Of a stretch of 64,000 nucleotides of DNA, positions 1 to 12,113 are shown one piece after another. The stretch comes from Eumeta japonica (lineage: Eukaryota; Arthropoda; Insecta; Lepidoptera; Psychidae). The stretch spans positions 1 through 64,000 of the forward strand of contig BGZK01000104.1 of the NCBI GenBank assembly GCA_005406025.1. Reading direction: 5' to 3'. Under the pieces are notes generated by a model. That model was given only the letters and a program-made list of their open reading frames with translations. It did no database searches and had not been told where the DNA came from. The first letter of the stretch is position 1. The number at the start of each line of letters is the position of its first letter. Made by a program: the position numbers and the translations under genes.

Positions 1-925
1 GAGTGTTGTTCAAATTTTAATGACTGTATTGGTAAAGCCAAATTCTAAACTTCCAATGATGTCTTAATGGCTTTTACTTCTTCACAGATTACAGTGTCCG
101 TAGATCAAATAACCGTACACAGACTAAATAGTTATTTATGGAATTAAATATTTACCTAAAGAATCACCTAAAAGGAATAAATGTATTTTTTAAATATTTT
201 AGTGCTTGCGAAACTGAACTATATAACAATAATATCAGAGTCGCAAACATGTAATTAATTTAATTTTTTAAATAACCTTAATAATTTTCTAAGGAAGAAT
301 AAAATAAAGCATAGTGATTTAAATGCATCGGCATTATATTTTACACTTTTCCATTATTCAAATTGTTAATAACTGATATTTATCTAACATATATGCTGCC
401 AGCGATAATTATTTTACAATACTATGACAAAATCTGACTGTTTGAGAAGATCCTATATTCACTGTTCTTTATTGACAAAATCCTTGAATTAAAACACCCG
501 AATGATAGAAATAAATCAATACTTAATTAAAGGGACACATTTATTCGGCCCTAGCACAAATAACACCAATTTCCACACTTACGTACAGCCATCCCTCTTA
601 TTTGTAGACAGTAATTTTTTGCGTAAGTCTTTTGTCGTATACAAAATGACGGAATTTACATATTAATTTTAAAGGAAATAAACAGGAAAAGCTGAATACT
701 TCATTTTTAGTGCAAACTGCGACCAACGGTTAGATGTTATACGGATCACGCAGTCAGGAAATGTAATGAGAAAACAAAACAAAAGAGTTATTATTCAATT
801 ATAAGGCGTCGGGAACTGTCATGGTACGTTAAAATTGAATTAGCGTCGGTTTGGAAACACGAGGAAGAGAACTGAACAAAATATGTACTCAGTGATAGTT
901 CCTCTGACAAAATATCAACATTATC
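1..925. other. AT-rich noncoding stretch
   Basis: I see no recognisable gene, RNA or repeat here. Open frames are short, AT-rich and unlike any family I know. It is ordinary intergenic or intronic DNA leading up to the foldback at 926. Confidence 0.5.
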
Positions 926-1045
926 GGCGGGTTGTGTCAAAATTAAAACGTAGTTCGTAAAAATAGTCCGTAAGATTTGACACACGATCTAAAATCAATC
1001 TGTCAAATCTTACGGTTTACGTTTTTACTTTTGGCGCAACCCGCC
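926..1045. repeat. Foldback (imperfect long inverted repeat)
   Basis: The inner arms are a perfect 15-base inverted repeat (CCGTAAGATTTGACA and its complement) around an 18-base loop. The outer arms continue the pairing: GGCGGGTTGTGTCAAAA on the left matches GGCGGGTTGCGCCAAAA read from the right, followed by similar AAAACGTA runs. The left arm has about 12 extra bases. The unit is about 120 bp and non-coding. It could be a small foldback MITE or one derived terminus of a DNA transposon. The pairing is seen directly; the transposon reading is inference. Confidence 0.7.
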
Positions 1046-1540
1046 ATACAGTTGGAAAACTTAATATACCGGATTCTATAAAAAATTAAATGTCATATGA
1101 AAAGTGGCGTAAAAACTCTTCTGTTTATCTTAAAAAAGAAATCTGTAGTAAATCGTACGTAGCCTTGATAAATGAAGCAAACAAAAAAACTAATAAATTG
1201 GCGTTGAAGCCGATGAAGTTTTGAAATAAGATACTAATGAAATATGAAAAATTTAAAAATTTTATTGTTTATAGTTGAGACGTGACTATTTTAAAATATT
1301 ATTATTTCATTTTATTTTATAATAAACATTATTTTACCGAATATTTATATTGTAAGTAAATATATATATATATATTATATATATTTATCGTATTACGGAC
1401 ACCGACCATACAACATAGGCGGCTTATAAAAGAACTGTAATTCTTCGATATTCGAAGCAAAGGTGTGGGAGAGGAATCACAAAATTACATCAGAAAGACA
1501 TTACTCAACGGAATAGATTCACAGAGCGGTAATCGGTTTA
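1046..1540. other. AT-rich noncoding with short (TA)n run
   Basis: No gene is visible. There is a short TA-rich microsatellite around 1361-1386; the remainder is unremarkable AT-rich sequence. Confidence 0.5.
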
Positions 1541-1800
1541 CAAACCGCAAAATATCGACGCCGCGGGCCGACGACGCCGTCCTCGCGGCCGGGACATCCG
1601 TAAATTGGGCGAAATGCTGCTCACAGTTACGGCTGACGGGCGGCGCGAATCAAACGCACGTCGCGAAACCTGCCCATCGCCGGGGGATATTCGCCTGAAA
1701 ATTATTAGCGCGCTGAATGTGACGGCCACGGGGTCTGCATCGATTCGACAGTCTCCGGCCCCGGCTGTCGTGTCGGTTTTATGGGTCGTTACCCGCCTCT
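1541..1800. other. CpG-rich island, function unknown
   Basis: This block is markedly richer in G+C and CpG than its surroundings (runs such as ccgcgggccgacgacgccg). Open frames cross it in several phases on both strands, but none resembles a known protein, and GC-rich DNA lacks stop codons by chance. In Lepidoptera such islands often mark promoters, untranslated or coding exons, or conserved regulatory DNA. I cannot choose between these. Confidence 0.35.
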
Positions 1801-1809
1801 GAACACCAC

Positions 1810-2559
1810 GAGCACTATTCTCGAAAGCGGTAGACCGAAAAAGACCGAAATGTCAAATAATTTGGCACACTTTTTAAAAACGATATTCTCGAAAATTGTA
1901 CACGTGTAATTTTTATTAAAAAGTGGTGGAATTGTGTTTCTACGCGACCAGGCTAAATATTTTTAGCCTAATCGCTTTTCTAAGGGATTCAACGTTATTA
2001 TATCAAATTAAAAAATATTATACATGTAATATCCTGTCTACAAATATGTTATTAAGGTATTACGTTAAAAACTCGACTTATATGATGTTACAAATAAATG
2101 CAATAATTGTGATTGTGTTGAACATACCGAGGTGCAATATTAATAATAATATATTCGGACATAGATACATCACCATCTAGCACCAAATTAAGCAACGTGG
2201 CTAGCATTATGAGCACCAGGTAGTTGATATGATACATATATAGATTTTTGGGTAAATATATATACAATCAAATAAATAAATGTTTGTCTGCGCGGGAATC
2301 GAACCCAGGCCCCAGCGCAGCAAATACAGTAACAACCACCTGCGCCAATCGGGCAGTCATTATTAAATCACGAGTGAAGTTTGTAGCGTTTGTTGTAGTG
2401 TTTCCTCCAGTAATTTTAATAGAAAAGCAAAAATGCACGAAATTTTTATGTACCGTTTTTGAGAACACGGCTTTGGCGGTTTATTTATTTCAAGGAAATT
2501 GATTTTATAGAAATTGTTCGTACACTCTTTTTACCTATCGGTTTTCGAGAATAGTGTTC
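1810..2559. mobile_element. Putative non-autonomous TIR element (about 750 bp)
   Basis: The left end reads GAGCACTATTCTCGAAAGCG and then TAGACCGAAAAAGA. The right end, read on the other strand, is GAACACTATTCTCGAAAACC and then GATAGGTAAAAAGA. This is an imperfect terminal inverted repeat of about 35 bp with roughly three quarters identity. The interior has no transposase-like frame and contains a SINE inserted in reverse, so this looks like a non-autonomous DNA transposon carrying a later insertion. I could not identify a target-site duplication with confidence, so the superfamily is unknown. Confidence 0.6.
2140..2365 (-). mobile_element. tRNA-derived SINE nested in the TIR element
   Basis: Read on the minus strand, the unit starts with a tRNA-like head: an A-box-like TTGGCGCAGGTGG near 2350 and a B-box GGGTTCGATTCCCGC near 2290, the internal RNA polymerase III promoter spacing. 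A body follows with 'gcttaatttggtgctagatggtgatg', which resembles the conserved body of a common lepidopteran SINE, and then a TTATTA-rich tail near 2140-2155. The head does not fold as a full tRNA, so it is a retroposon and not a tRNA gene. Its exact ends and target duplication are uncertain. Confidence 0.72.
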
Positions 2560-3700
2560 CAGGCCTATGCCTATAGAATGTTTTTTGTTCTGCCTATATA
2601 TACATTCACACTACAGGGAAAACTTGATAGTTCAGGGTTAGCCTGATTATAATAATTGTGGGTGCCATCAACTTAGCCATCATTTAGATAAATTAAACTT
2701 TCAGCAATAACAGGCCGCCGCACAGAAAAAAAAAACTTAGAAGGCAATAAACTAAATTATTTCCGAAAAACATTACAAGTTTTTTAAAAACTGAAATAAT
2801 CTCATTTTTACACCATTAATTAAATAATAACAAATATGTAGTTTCCAAAGATTCAATTTATATTGCACGCCTTATAAGCGGAGCGCATGAGGTAGTGCTC
2901 TACTCTCGCCGTACGAAGAACGAGTGATTTTTTGAACTTTAAATGTCTTTATTTATTACATGTTGCACTTGTAAAATAATGTATGCACTCAAACGGCAAG
3001 AATAATCACTGATTTTAATATCTGTAATATCTTCAAAACACATTTTGTTATAGAACATATTTTAAAACTGTTTTAAAATGTTTTCGTGGACGTCCGTGTG
3101 TCTGTATGTGGATCCTGTATGTGGTCACGATAACGAATGAAATACTTCACTAAACGAGTGTTTTTTCATTCGCTTTAGTATGCATCTGAATAGAAGCCTA
3201 TTGAATTTCACTGTCTAATTCGGTGTAGTTTATTTGATATTTAATAAACAAAATTTTGACGAGTCTTTAAGTAAAAAATTTTTTTTATTAAATCTTAATC
3301 TAGAGAACATAAGAAACCCGAAGCGTGACTGTTCTTTTTATTCTCAATGTTTAAGTAAAATTTTGACACCACGGTATTTTTTAAAATATATTTCAATTTA
3401 AAAAAAAATGACGAATACGGTATAAGTTTTGTTAATATATAGAATGTAGAGCATTGAACAATGCATACCAAGTAATTTGTAATCATACATAAAGAGTGAG
3501 CTCAGTCATTCGTCAGAGCTGACATACACACTTTTCTTTAGTAAAATGGAGTAACCGCTATGAGGCGTGCACTTTTGGATTTTCCAAATTTTTTAAAAGT
3601 CGTCTCACAATAGAATGTTCGCTGAAAATGATAAGGCAACTTAAGCTTTTGAGGTTACTCCGGTTTATGTTTATCAAAACGTGAGTATTAAAAAGGATGC
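2560..3700. other. Noncoding stretch
   Basis: No coding or RNA gene is recognised. A weak 9-base inverted pair (cgaatgaaa/tttcattcg) lies near 3133-3174, and AT-rich DNA fills the rest. Confidence 0.45.
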
Positions 3701-3702
3701 TT

Positions 3703-3890
3703 CGGCAGCTGAATGGTCAAGATCGTGTCATGCCTCCGAACCTGACGGTGCAAGGCAGGTACGAATTCTGACCAAAAGTAAATGGATCAATGAGATTTTA
3801 AATTCCTCCTCGCCTCGGTCAACACTATAAATGTTCGAACGCAGACGTGGTCACTGTCGATGACAACGGTCGTTCAAATCCCTAATGATA
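3703..3890 (+). mobile_element. Decayed tRNA-like SINE fragment
   Basis: The block has an A-box-like GCTGAATGGTCAAG near 3708 and a B-box-like GCAGGTACGAATTCTG near 3755. These are followed by 'aatggatcaatgagatttta'. The same order, including 'aaatgaccgatgcgatttta', recurs at 46930-47050, so the two are probably copies of one SINE family. Both are degraded. The tRNA ancestry is inferred from box spacing only. Confidence 0.45.
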
Positions 3891-4324
3891 TTGTAAATTC
3901 AATAGCTCAGGTAACTTTTTTTTGTTACATTCAATACAAATAAACTGCTGAACTATTTTAATGAAATTGGATGAATGCCATGCAGATAATTTGAGCTCCA
4001 AAAAAGAGTGTAGGAAATTTTTCGTCTACTTATCTGTTTTTCTATATATTGTTATCTTCTTATGAATAAACAATTATCAAACCGATGTAATTAAAATTTT
4101 GAATGCCCATAGAAGGCACCATCGTAAAAAAATCTTACTGGCTGAGCAAATATATTTTTTTAAATTGGAAAATGACTTACACAATTTGATGAAATTTGGT
4201 ACATTAACGGAATCCATTTTCACTTAAAATATCATCAGCTATAAACTATGTCAATAAATGATATTAAAATCATAGAAATAATTTTAAAATCGATAGTCTT
4301 AATTTATATTATCGGCGTGTTTAT
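3891..4324. other. AT-rich noncoding stretch
   Basis: Nothing coding is visible. 'aatttgatgaaatttggtac' near 4180 resembles a motif found inside many lepidopteran dispersed repeats, so this may be old transposon debris. Confidence 0.4.
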
Positions 4325-4383
4325 TTGCATATTTTGCGTTGATAGAAATGGTCCCCCCATTTCTATCAACGCAAAATATGCAA
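4325..4383. repeat. Perfect 27-bp hairpin with 5-base loop
   Basis: The bases 4325-4351 pair without mismatch with 4357-4383, leaving only TCCCC as a loop. The arm includes GCGTTGATAGAAATGG and its exact complement. The stem is not flanked by recognisable transposon ends. A perfect stem of this length with so small a loop suggests a recent template-switch inverted duplication, or less likely a hairpin RNA source. A typical microRNA precursor has a longer loop and bulges. Confidence 0.9.
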
Positions 4384-6090
4384 GTATGGGAGTAGTGTGA
4401 AGTAAAAAATGAAAGGAAAAACTAAAGCGTGAGTGACGAGACAAGGGAGAGAGAATTATAAGGAATAGTGTCAAAACGGGATTGTCAGTGGGAACAGGAT
4501 CACTTTTGAGATGCTGGATTTAATAAAGTTAAAAAAAATAGAGACCAAATCAGAATCTTCATTCAAGTGGGCGAAGCCATGGTTAAAAGTTAATATGAAA
4601 TGAAATGACTGTGGAAGGGTATGCCTTAGAAATGGAGGCCATACAAACCTGACACCACAACAATAAAAATTTATCATCTTTATAACAGATTTATTAAAAA
4701 AAATATGTCTATTATATTATCAATATAATATATTATCAATATATTATGTCTATTAAATATAAGACTATCTAAAACAGAGAGGAAAAGGTCTTACAATAGA
4801 AAGGAAAAGCAATGGTCTTACAATATTATGATAGATTTTTAAACAAAACTAAAGATTTTATCAGTGGCATCAATGTTAATGAATAAACCTGTAGAAAATT
4901 AACGACTTTTTGTTTTGTCTTTTTAAAATACAATTATGCAGGTAAAAAAACCTTTCAGAGACATTACAGAAGGAAAACAAAACTATTCAACAAATAGTTT
5001 GAAAAGGTTTTATAGGACTTGAGTTATGCGTTTTTGGAGTTAAATCAAATTATTCCTATATATGTACGTCAAACGTTTTACTCGTTTTTTTTACAGAAGA
5101 CAATTTATATTTTGGATTGAAAAAAAATATGCTCCAACATTACGTAATATGCTTCAATATCGCATATTCCTGACCATTTATTATTTCAACTTATAGTAAT
5201 AACGTGTATGCGTTTGATAGTGTTTATAATTTCACAGGTAAATCGAGAATTTAATATTTGGAAGTTTGAAGTATTTCTTTTGATATTGTGCCCACGGTTA
5301 ATGGCACCTTGCCAACTAGGCGACTTAGAAAATTGGACGCTTGATGTGTAAATTAAATTATTCGATCAATGTTTGTTTACGTAGTAAACAACAATGTAAA
5401 TTAAAGGTTGAACAAACGGATCCACCTAACTTTAATTAAATTTGATGGGTCCGGATGAAGATTTTTTGTATCCTAAATCTGATTTGTGTTATGGCATATA
5501 TAATTATCGAGGCATAATTAAAGTGCTACGATTGGCAGAGAATGATTAATTTTTTTTACCTCGAACTAGGAATAATACATAAAGAAGGCCGAGTCCGCCG
5601 TGTTCCATACCGCAATTTCAATTATAATTTTCGAAATATTACATATTATGCGCATACTACATAGGATCTGTTTTATTTACCATAACAATATTTTCATTTT
5701 ATAACGATCATTGACTGATTGAATCTTAAAGCTGATAAAGATTTTAAAAATTTCATAACAGTATCTACTCTTCGATATAGACTTAATTATTGAAGTGTTT
5801 TTTGTATAACATTTAACATGTTTGCAATTTAAAAGATGGAATAAAATTTTTATACTGTGAAATTACTATTTTAACAAAAGTGGTCACGGCACACAGACAG
5901 TAGAAATTGTCCTTATATATGTTCTGTTTTCTCACTTTTAGTACAAAACAGAAAATAAAACCATAGCATTCAAGTATAAAATTATTTAAAAACTGCATGA
6001 AGTTATTATTTACGTAGGGACGTGAAACGTGTTCTCGTGTCGTCGGTCTCGAGCTCGTGTAATGCCATTCAACGCGCTATGAAAACAGCT
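4384..6090. other. AT-rich noncoding stretch
   Basis: No gene is recognised. Short direct TA-rich repeats (ATATTATCAATAT-type) occur near 4705-4760. Everything else is unremarkable. Confidence 0.45.
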
Positions 6091-6094
6091 ATAA

Positions 6095-6292
6095 ATGCTG
6101 CGAATTTCTGGGCGAAATAAAACTCGAAACGAGGTGATTCTCAAGAAGAATGGAGAAGAACTAGATGAAATACAGAACGTGACTAGTGGAATTAAGTATT
6201 CGCTCTTAGAATCGATAACCGCTGTGGTATTTCCCGAATTTTACACTGGAGATTCTCTAGTGAGACCGCAAACCGAACCGAATATCTCGTGA
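6095..6292 (+). other. Unrecognised 65-codon open frame
   Basis: An ATG-started frame encodes a charged N-terminal half (KKNGEELDEIQ) and a more hydrophobic C-terminal half. I recognise no domain, signal peptide or repeat. Composition is less AT-biased than its surroundings, which is why it is listed. It may be a chance frame or a transposon remnant. There is no supporting neighbour. Confidence 0.12.
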
Positions 6293-9200
6293 AGGTCACG
6301 TATTGGCACCAGTGTTAGGTACCTGCGACCGTTTGTAGTGGGAATTCGTAGGAGGCCCATACGGTAAAGACAAAGCGTTGAAAGAGCTAGGTAAGATCTG
6401 CATCTGTCCGTAAATCTGCAGAAAAATTAGGTTGTAAAACCAGCGATTTAATTAGCCTTGCAACCTAAAAAGGATAAAAAAAAGTTCGTAGACCGATATC
6501 GATGCACTTTTCATACATTTCGTTTCACCTAAATTTATTTATTGCTATATATATTTATTTCTTTTATGACACAATCATCTTATAAAATATTCGGCAATAT
6601 ACACTGTCGCCACTAATATTAGCGGCCCGACTGTTTATCGCATCATCGTAAGGGGAATAAGAATCTGACATCGATACTTTTACTCCATAAAAGAAAGTTC
6701 GAAAGAGATAAAATAACTTTATCAGTCACATTTAGTGTGTTACGTCACTTATGTTGACCGTGAGTCATTTTACACTTACGAGGGTGATTAGTAAAGAAAT
6801 AAGTGTCAATGTACGAGTCTTTAACCGTTAATCAAGACATAATCAGATTGATGTAGTGCAAACAAATGCTCGCTAAATTTAATAACGAAGAAGATCCTAA
6901 CATTTTTAATATAATTAGGGGAGAGTACATGCGGATTTATCAACATGACTCAGAATCTATGCGGCTATAGATGATTCGGGTGTATCCGAACGAGGCACTG
7001 CCGACCAAGGTCTGACTTGGACGAAACCTAAGTGAAAAAACGTCGACATTTTTTTAGCAAGTGGCCACTTACACGCTGTTCCTTTCGAAACTCACAGGAC
7101 TGTGAATGCCTTAGTGTAGGTATTGCGTTGTGCGTTTATTCTCTACGTGTGATGAAATGAAAGAAAAACGTCGAATATCTGTATAAAGAGGGAGCTATTA
7201 TTACATCACAACAATGCTTCAACTCTCAAATTTATTTTCAACATACTGCAAATATTACTTGTGTGAAATGTCGCGTGATAACTATTTAAAAAGGCATTAA
7301 AGATTGAGATGCGAGTTTTATTTGAGGTGTATATTTTGTGATTTATTTACTTTTACTTTACTTTCCAAAGTCCATAACTTTGGATGCCATTTTTAACTTT
7401 CGAACTATGTGTATTAAAAATGTGAAACAAACCATAGTAATACAGATTTATAAATAAATCCACCAATAATTTGGAACAAAATCTGTTTACATTTTTTTTA
7501 TATTTGCGCAATTTTCAGTTGCCAGTAGTAACTATCTAATGAATGGTCCCTGTGGTTATGCATGCCGTTCAAATATAAATTGCAACTTATACAATTCTAC
7601 ATTAAATTTTTAAATATACAAGGTGTGATGCGATGCCCAATTGATTGGAATTTGGTGCAATTGCAAATTTGACATGTAACATTCAGTAAAGCCGCAACAC
7701 AAACAAAAACTAAAATAATCCTTAGATTAATTTTACCAGCCATTGGAGATATCAGCGAAGATGCCGTTGGTGAAGGTATCCTCCTAATATAATACCGACC
7801 ACATTTTACATGGGTCTAGAAGTCCAAAGGAATTCCAAAGCCGGTAACTGAGACTAGATCATCCTCGTAACATCCTTGTGACGGAGCGCCGAGCACCGCC
7901 AGCGGCGGGCCGGGCCGGTCCATCTGCGGCGTCATCGCGGGCGAGATAAGCGCGCCCATTATAGATATTATTTATATATGTGTTTCGAGAGCCGGCGTCC
8001 GGATCGCCCGCTCCCGATTTAGTTCATTAAAGACTGAAAGTTATCGCGTTTGCCCAACTCGCCCCGGCGGAATACTGATTCGGGGGGATCAGGCTGCGCG
8101 TGCACACTTAGCGAGGAATTCCGGTATAAGAGCAAAAGATAGTGACAGAATAAAAACAGAAGAGTCGTTTGCAATTGCACTAAATCAAATGGTATATAAA
8201 GTGTTGACAAACACTTTTATATATTTGAAAATTAATCTAAAATAATATCGGCATATATGTTTGAATGGTAGGTTAGTATCGTACAGGAGTTCAGATGTAC
8301 GGCAACACACGCCGGTGATGTAAACTGAGAATTTGTGGAGGTAGTTTATTTAAAATATTTTTTATTTCGAATATTTATTAAAATTAATTGTTTTTTAATT
8401 TTTTTAAATTTATTAATCACATAGTTGATAATTAAGCGGTTGGGAGAAAAATTAACTCAAAAATATTTAAAATATCTTCAAACATTTAACCAACTGTTAT
8501 TCTATTCCAGGAAGCTGAAAACAAATTCAACCCAAATTTTATATGGAAAACTACACCAAATTTTTTTTTGCGTTTACTTTACAAAATTATATAGCAGTTT
8601 CTGTAAAATTATTAAATTCCATCAGAATCGAAGAAAAAAGAGCGTAGTCAAAAGGCTATATGGGTAATGTTTTTGAAACGAAATTCCTTACCGCGGCTTG
8701 CGGTAGGAGTTCACTGGGAGAAATCGTAACATAATGAAAAAGCGTTATGCCCCCCCTCCATGTGACTTTCTCACCCTCTTTCTCTCTCTGTCTTGAAATT
8801 TATTACTTAGTATTTTTTACACCATTTCTATTAAACTATTTTTTATCTAATTTTGAATAAATGCATATTTTTCCTAAAATATTAAATTAAACTGTGATTT
8901 TATTCCTCGCTTGGTATTATTTATATTGAAAAACTACGTCCCTGACGGCGGTTCCCCGACCGCACATTTAGTTTTTTTTCTTTAACTACGAAACTATAAA
9001 ACTACAATTTTTTATTTATTAGACACGGATTATAAAATTTATATTTCCTAAATATTTGTGACTGACTGAAAAAGAAAACTATTTATTGCTCAAGCTCGAA
9101 GTTTGCTACTTCGTGACATGTTGGCGGGTAATTGGTTGGTGGCAACTATTATTACCTTAACAGAAATGGATAAATATGGGGATCCGCTGGCTATTAAAGC

Positions 9201-9885
9201 CAGTGTGTTACCAACGCGATGTGTCATAGTGCCAAGGCGCGTTTTATTATCATCATAATTCGTATACTCAATTTGTACGGCAAATTAGTGTCGCACTGTG
9301 TACGTACACGGCGACAGGGCCCAAGTAGACAGTTTCCATTGAAATGGAAAGAGAGTCCGGCGTGTTTGTTTTGACTAAAATATTCGCCTTCAGACTGCTG
9401 CCTATTTGACTGATCCGCGGGCTAAGTATATCTTTTACTGTAGCCTCTAACCGCTTTGCGACTTCAGGAGTCATTATGTGGTGCAAAATAATCAGTTTTA
9501 CCTAAACAACTAATATGGACCTTCAAAGTTTTATCATTTTCGATTAGGTCTTTATATATACAAAATATAAATGTATACTACAAAATTATACATATATAAT
9601 ATATGATTTGCGATAATTGACGACCTTCTTCGTGCGTCTAATAGTTTAACTTGTAAATCGAAGTGGTTCGCTTGCGCCTAACTTCAGGGTTAAGGGATTC
9701 AAATATTTGATCAAAGTGCTTGGGGGCCGGTAGACCGAGTAAACGTCCAGCCGTAGAGTGGCTTTTAATGTGACAAAGTTCAAAAGTCATGTTTGCATTA
9801 TGGGTAAGTATCGGGCAAATAATTAAATATGCATTCTTCTCAAAGTTCTTAGGCGATAAATGAATTCTAGATAAAACTCAATGTT
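6293..9885. other. Long noncoding stretch with one CpG-rich island
   Basis: No gene is recognised across this stretch. A CpG-rich block at about 7880-8110 (agcgccgagcaccgccagcg and similar) stands out and could be a promoter or regulatory island. Just after it, 8193-8223 has an imperfect inverted repeat (TATATAAAGTGTT, GACA, then the near-complement). A smaller GC-richer patch at 9120-9240 carries no readable protein. Confidence 0.4.
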
Positions 9886-9890
9886 TATTA

Positions 9891-10400
9891 AAGTTTTCGA
9901 TCGCGGCTTCGCCCGCGTGGGCATAGAATGTGTTCCTTCATCTTTTGTACGGACAATTTTGCTGTCAATCCCAATCCCGTTCCCGATTCCAATTCTGGTC
10001 CCGATGCTCACTGATTTCGATACTGGTCACGCTGTTGATTTCGGACCCCACTCGGTTTTGGACCCAATTGGCTTCTCAATTTCTCACCGTTTTTTAATAA
10101 GTCGAGTACGTTGTGAGAAAAAGTAGAGTATACGTGATTGCTTTTAAATGTTGTTGTTCGTTCGTATTGTGATATTTTCAGGCTAGCAATTATTAATTCC
10201 CTTGATTTTTCAGACTGGATATATAAATGAGGATATATATTTTTTAAAATATTCAATTATATTACATAAAAGAAAACTTTTATTTTACCCCAAGAAAGTT
10301 TTATCTGCCGATGAATATCACATCAAAATACGTTCAGTAATTTCAGAGATGTGTACAAAAGATAAGCAGACAGACAAAAATGTGATAATTATTGTTATCT
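9891..10400 (+). repeat. Dispersed lepidopteran repeat with degenerate internal array
   Basis: The unit begins with 'tcgcggcttcgcccgcgtgg'. It runs through a low-complexity series of 'gattccaattctggtcccga'-like words at 9965-10080 and ends with 'ttcagtaatttcagagatg' and 'cagacagacaaaaat' near 10330-10380. The head and array recur at 55100-55440 on the same strand and at about 42480-42690 on the opposite strand. The ending matches a sequence I recall as widespread in lepidopteran genomes. No intact protein is encoded; the 81-codon frame across the array is a by-product of the repeat. Confidence 0.7.
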
Positions 10401-10599
10401 CTTATATTACCTTGCTATTATCATCTCCTCTCCATTGTTCATACATACCTTCGATGTACAGACATACCGGGTTCTACTGTTTTATTAATGATAAATGATA
10501 ATAGTTTTCATAGAGATAGTATAGGCTCTACGCGTTAAGTTATTCTATTGTTTAAACAACTCTCAATGTGGAAGAAACGATATTTTTTGACGTGACAAC
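10401..10599. other. Noncoding spacer
   Basis: AT-rich sequence with no recognisable feature between two repeat blocks. Confidence 0.4.
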
Positions 10600-10765
10600 G
10601 TCTTAAATTAGGTTGCGGCTGGGAGTCACTTATGAAAAAGTGTAACGCTCGGTAACGTTACGATGAGTCACCGAACGAGAGAGAGGCCCGCCGAATGCCT
10701 TGCGTCTCTCTCCCACTCAACTATGATCGGTCTGCCGCGCGCAGCACTAGAGAATTATGCATAGC
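10600..10765. repeat. GC-richer dispersed repeat fragment
   Basis: The text 'agtcacttatgaaaaagtgt' followed by 'cggtaacgttacgatgagtc' and 'gaacgagagagaggcccgcc' resembles a dispersed element I recall from several lepidopteran genomes. I can name no family. It has no coding potential. Copy number in the genome would confirm or refute the call. Confidence 0.4.
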
Positions 10766-12113
10766 TTGCAAATGTATTGCAAGTTATTGTATGTATATTT
10801 GTATATAAATACGTATGTATGTGTAAAGGTAAAAATAAAATTTTGTTAATATGAAATTCAGTGCGAGATTCTTTGTATAAATTAATGTTTTAAATATAAT
10901 TCTTTGTATAAATAAATGTTTTAAATTGTTACTATTATTTCATCCTTCTTCCTACTATACGAATGAATATTCACATTAAAATGATTTTACCATTCAAAGT
11001 CGTTGTCACGTAAAACTTTCGCCCGTATACCGACTTTACAGGCAACCAATTTTTTTTTTCATATAGTTCGTGTATAAGTCACAGCAGAATATTGGAAAAT
11101 ATAATTCCTGAAATAGAATATCTTTCTACATTTATAAGAGTTTGCCCAGAATAAAAGCGATAATAACGGACTAAAATTATAATAGCAATGGCTAGCTAAG
11201 ATTGTTTTGGCAAATTATTAACATTCTGAAATCTAAATAATTCATTCCAGTCCAGATAATTCAGTAAATAATTCAATTCACGTCTCGTTTTTGGTCGCCA
11301 TTAGAGAACCTTACGTCCCCAGCGATATATATATATATATACCTATATAATCAATTAATATTAAATTTTACATTAAATTCTAATTCAATTAATTTATATT
11401 ATATTTTTAAAATCATATTTAAACTAAAAATAATTATACTATTGTATCATTATTTGCTTTGTCGTCGATTATTTTAATACCTTTTCGTCAAAGAAATATC
11501 ATTTATAAAGTTACCATCTGAACTCTTCACCCAACCCCTAAACCTAACTATGCCTAACAATAAATCTATCATCAAGTTCTGTCAAGAAACGGTATCGGTG
11601 CCGGTTCGATGCTGATGCGATTCAACTTCGCAAACTGTCGCAAAACTAACTGAAATCTTGATGACTACAACAGTTCGAGTGTCCGGTTTCAACCGAGTTA
11701 GGTTGAAACTTCAACCGATTCTCGAGTGAGATCGCCCTATTGTGGACGTTCGGCCGCGGCCCCGGTGTATGTTTAGTTCCGCTTAGGCCAAGTTTTGAGG
11801 CAATCTCATAGTTCGAGGATCATGTACTCGAATTTTCTTCTATTTCTGAATTATACGTGTGCTTGGGTTGGAACTTGTAAATCAACAAACAGTATTCAAT
11901 TAGGAAGAAAAAGCATGTATATTCAGTAGATATTATGTCACAGTCATGCCATTGATATCCTACTATTATTATTATATATAATATACTATGAAAAGGGAAA
12001 TCTTATGTATATATATTTTTCCACGACGACCACACAGACGACCCTAACGATGGCGATGAAAATTTTTATTTTAGATAGTTAAAAGTGAGGTACCAGTATT
12101 TTAATATGCACCA
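10766..12113. other. Noncoding stretch
   Basis: No gene is recognised. There is a short (TA)n run at about 11324-11341. A slightly GC-richer part at 11590-11770 contains several 'caaccg/cggtt' words but no readable protein. Confidence 0.4.

Noticed and set aside
1465..1802. Overlapping open frames in the first GC-rich island
   Set aside because: Frames are open on both strands as expected for GC-rich DNA and resemble no protein.
2285..2355. tRNA gene suggested by A-box and B-box
   Set aside because: The acceptor and anticodon arms do not pair, and a SINE body follows.
4325..4383. Classical microRNA precursor
   Set aside because: The stem is perfect and the loop only 5 bases; precursors usually have bulges and a larger loop. 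Left as an open alternative in the findings.
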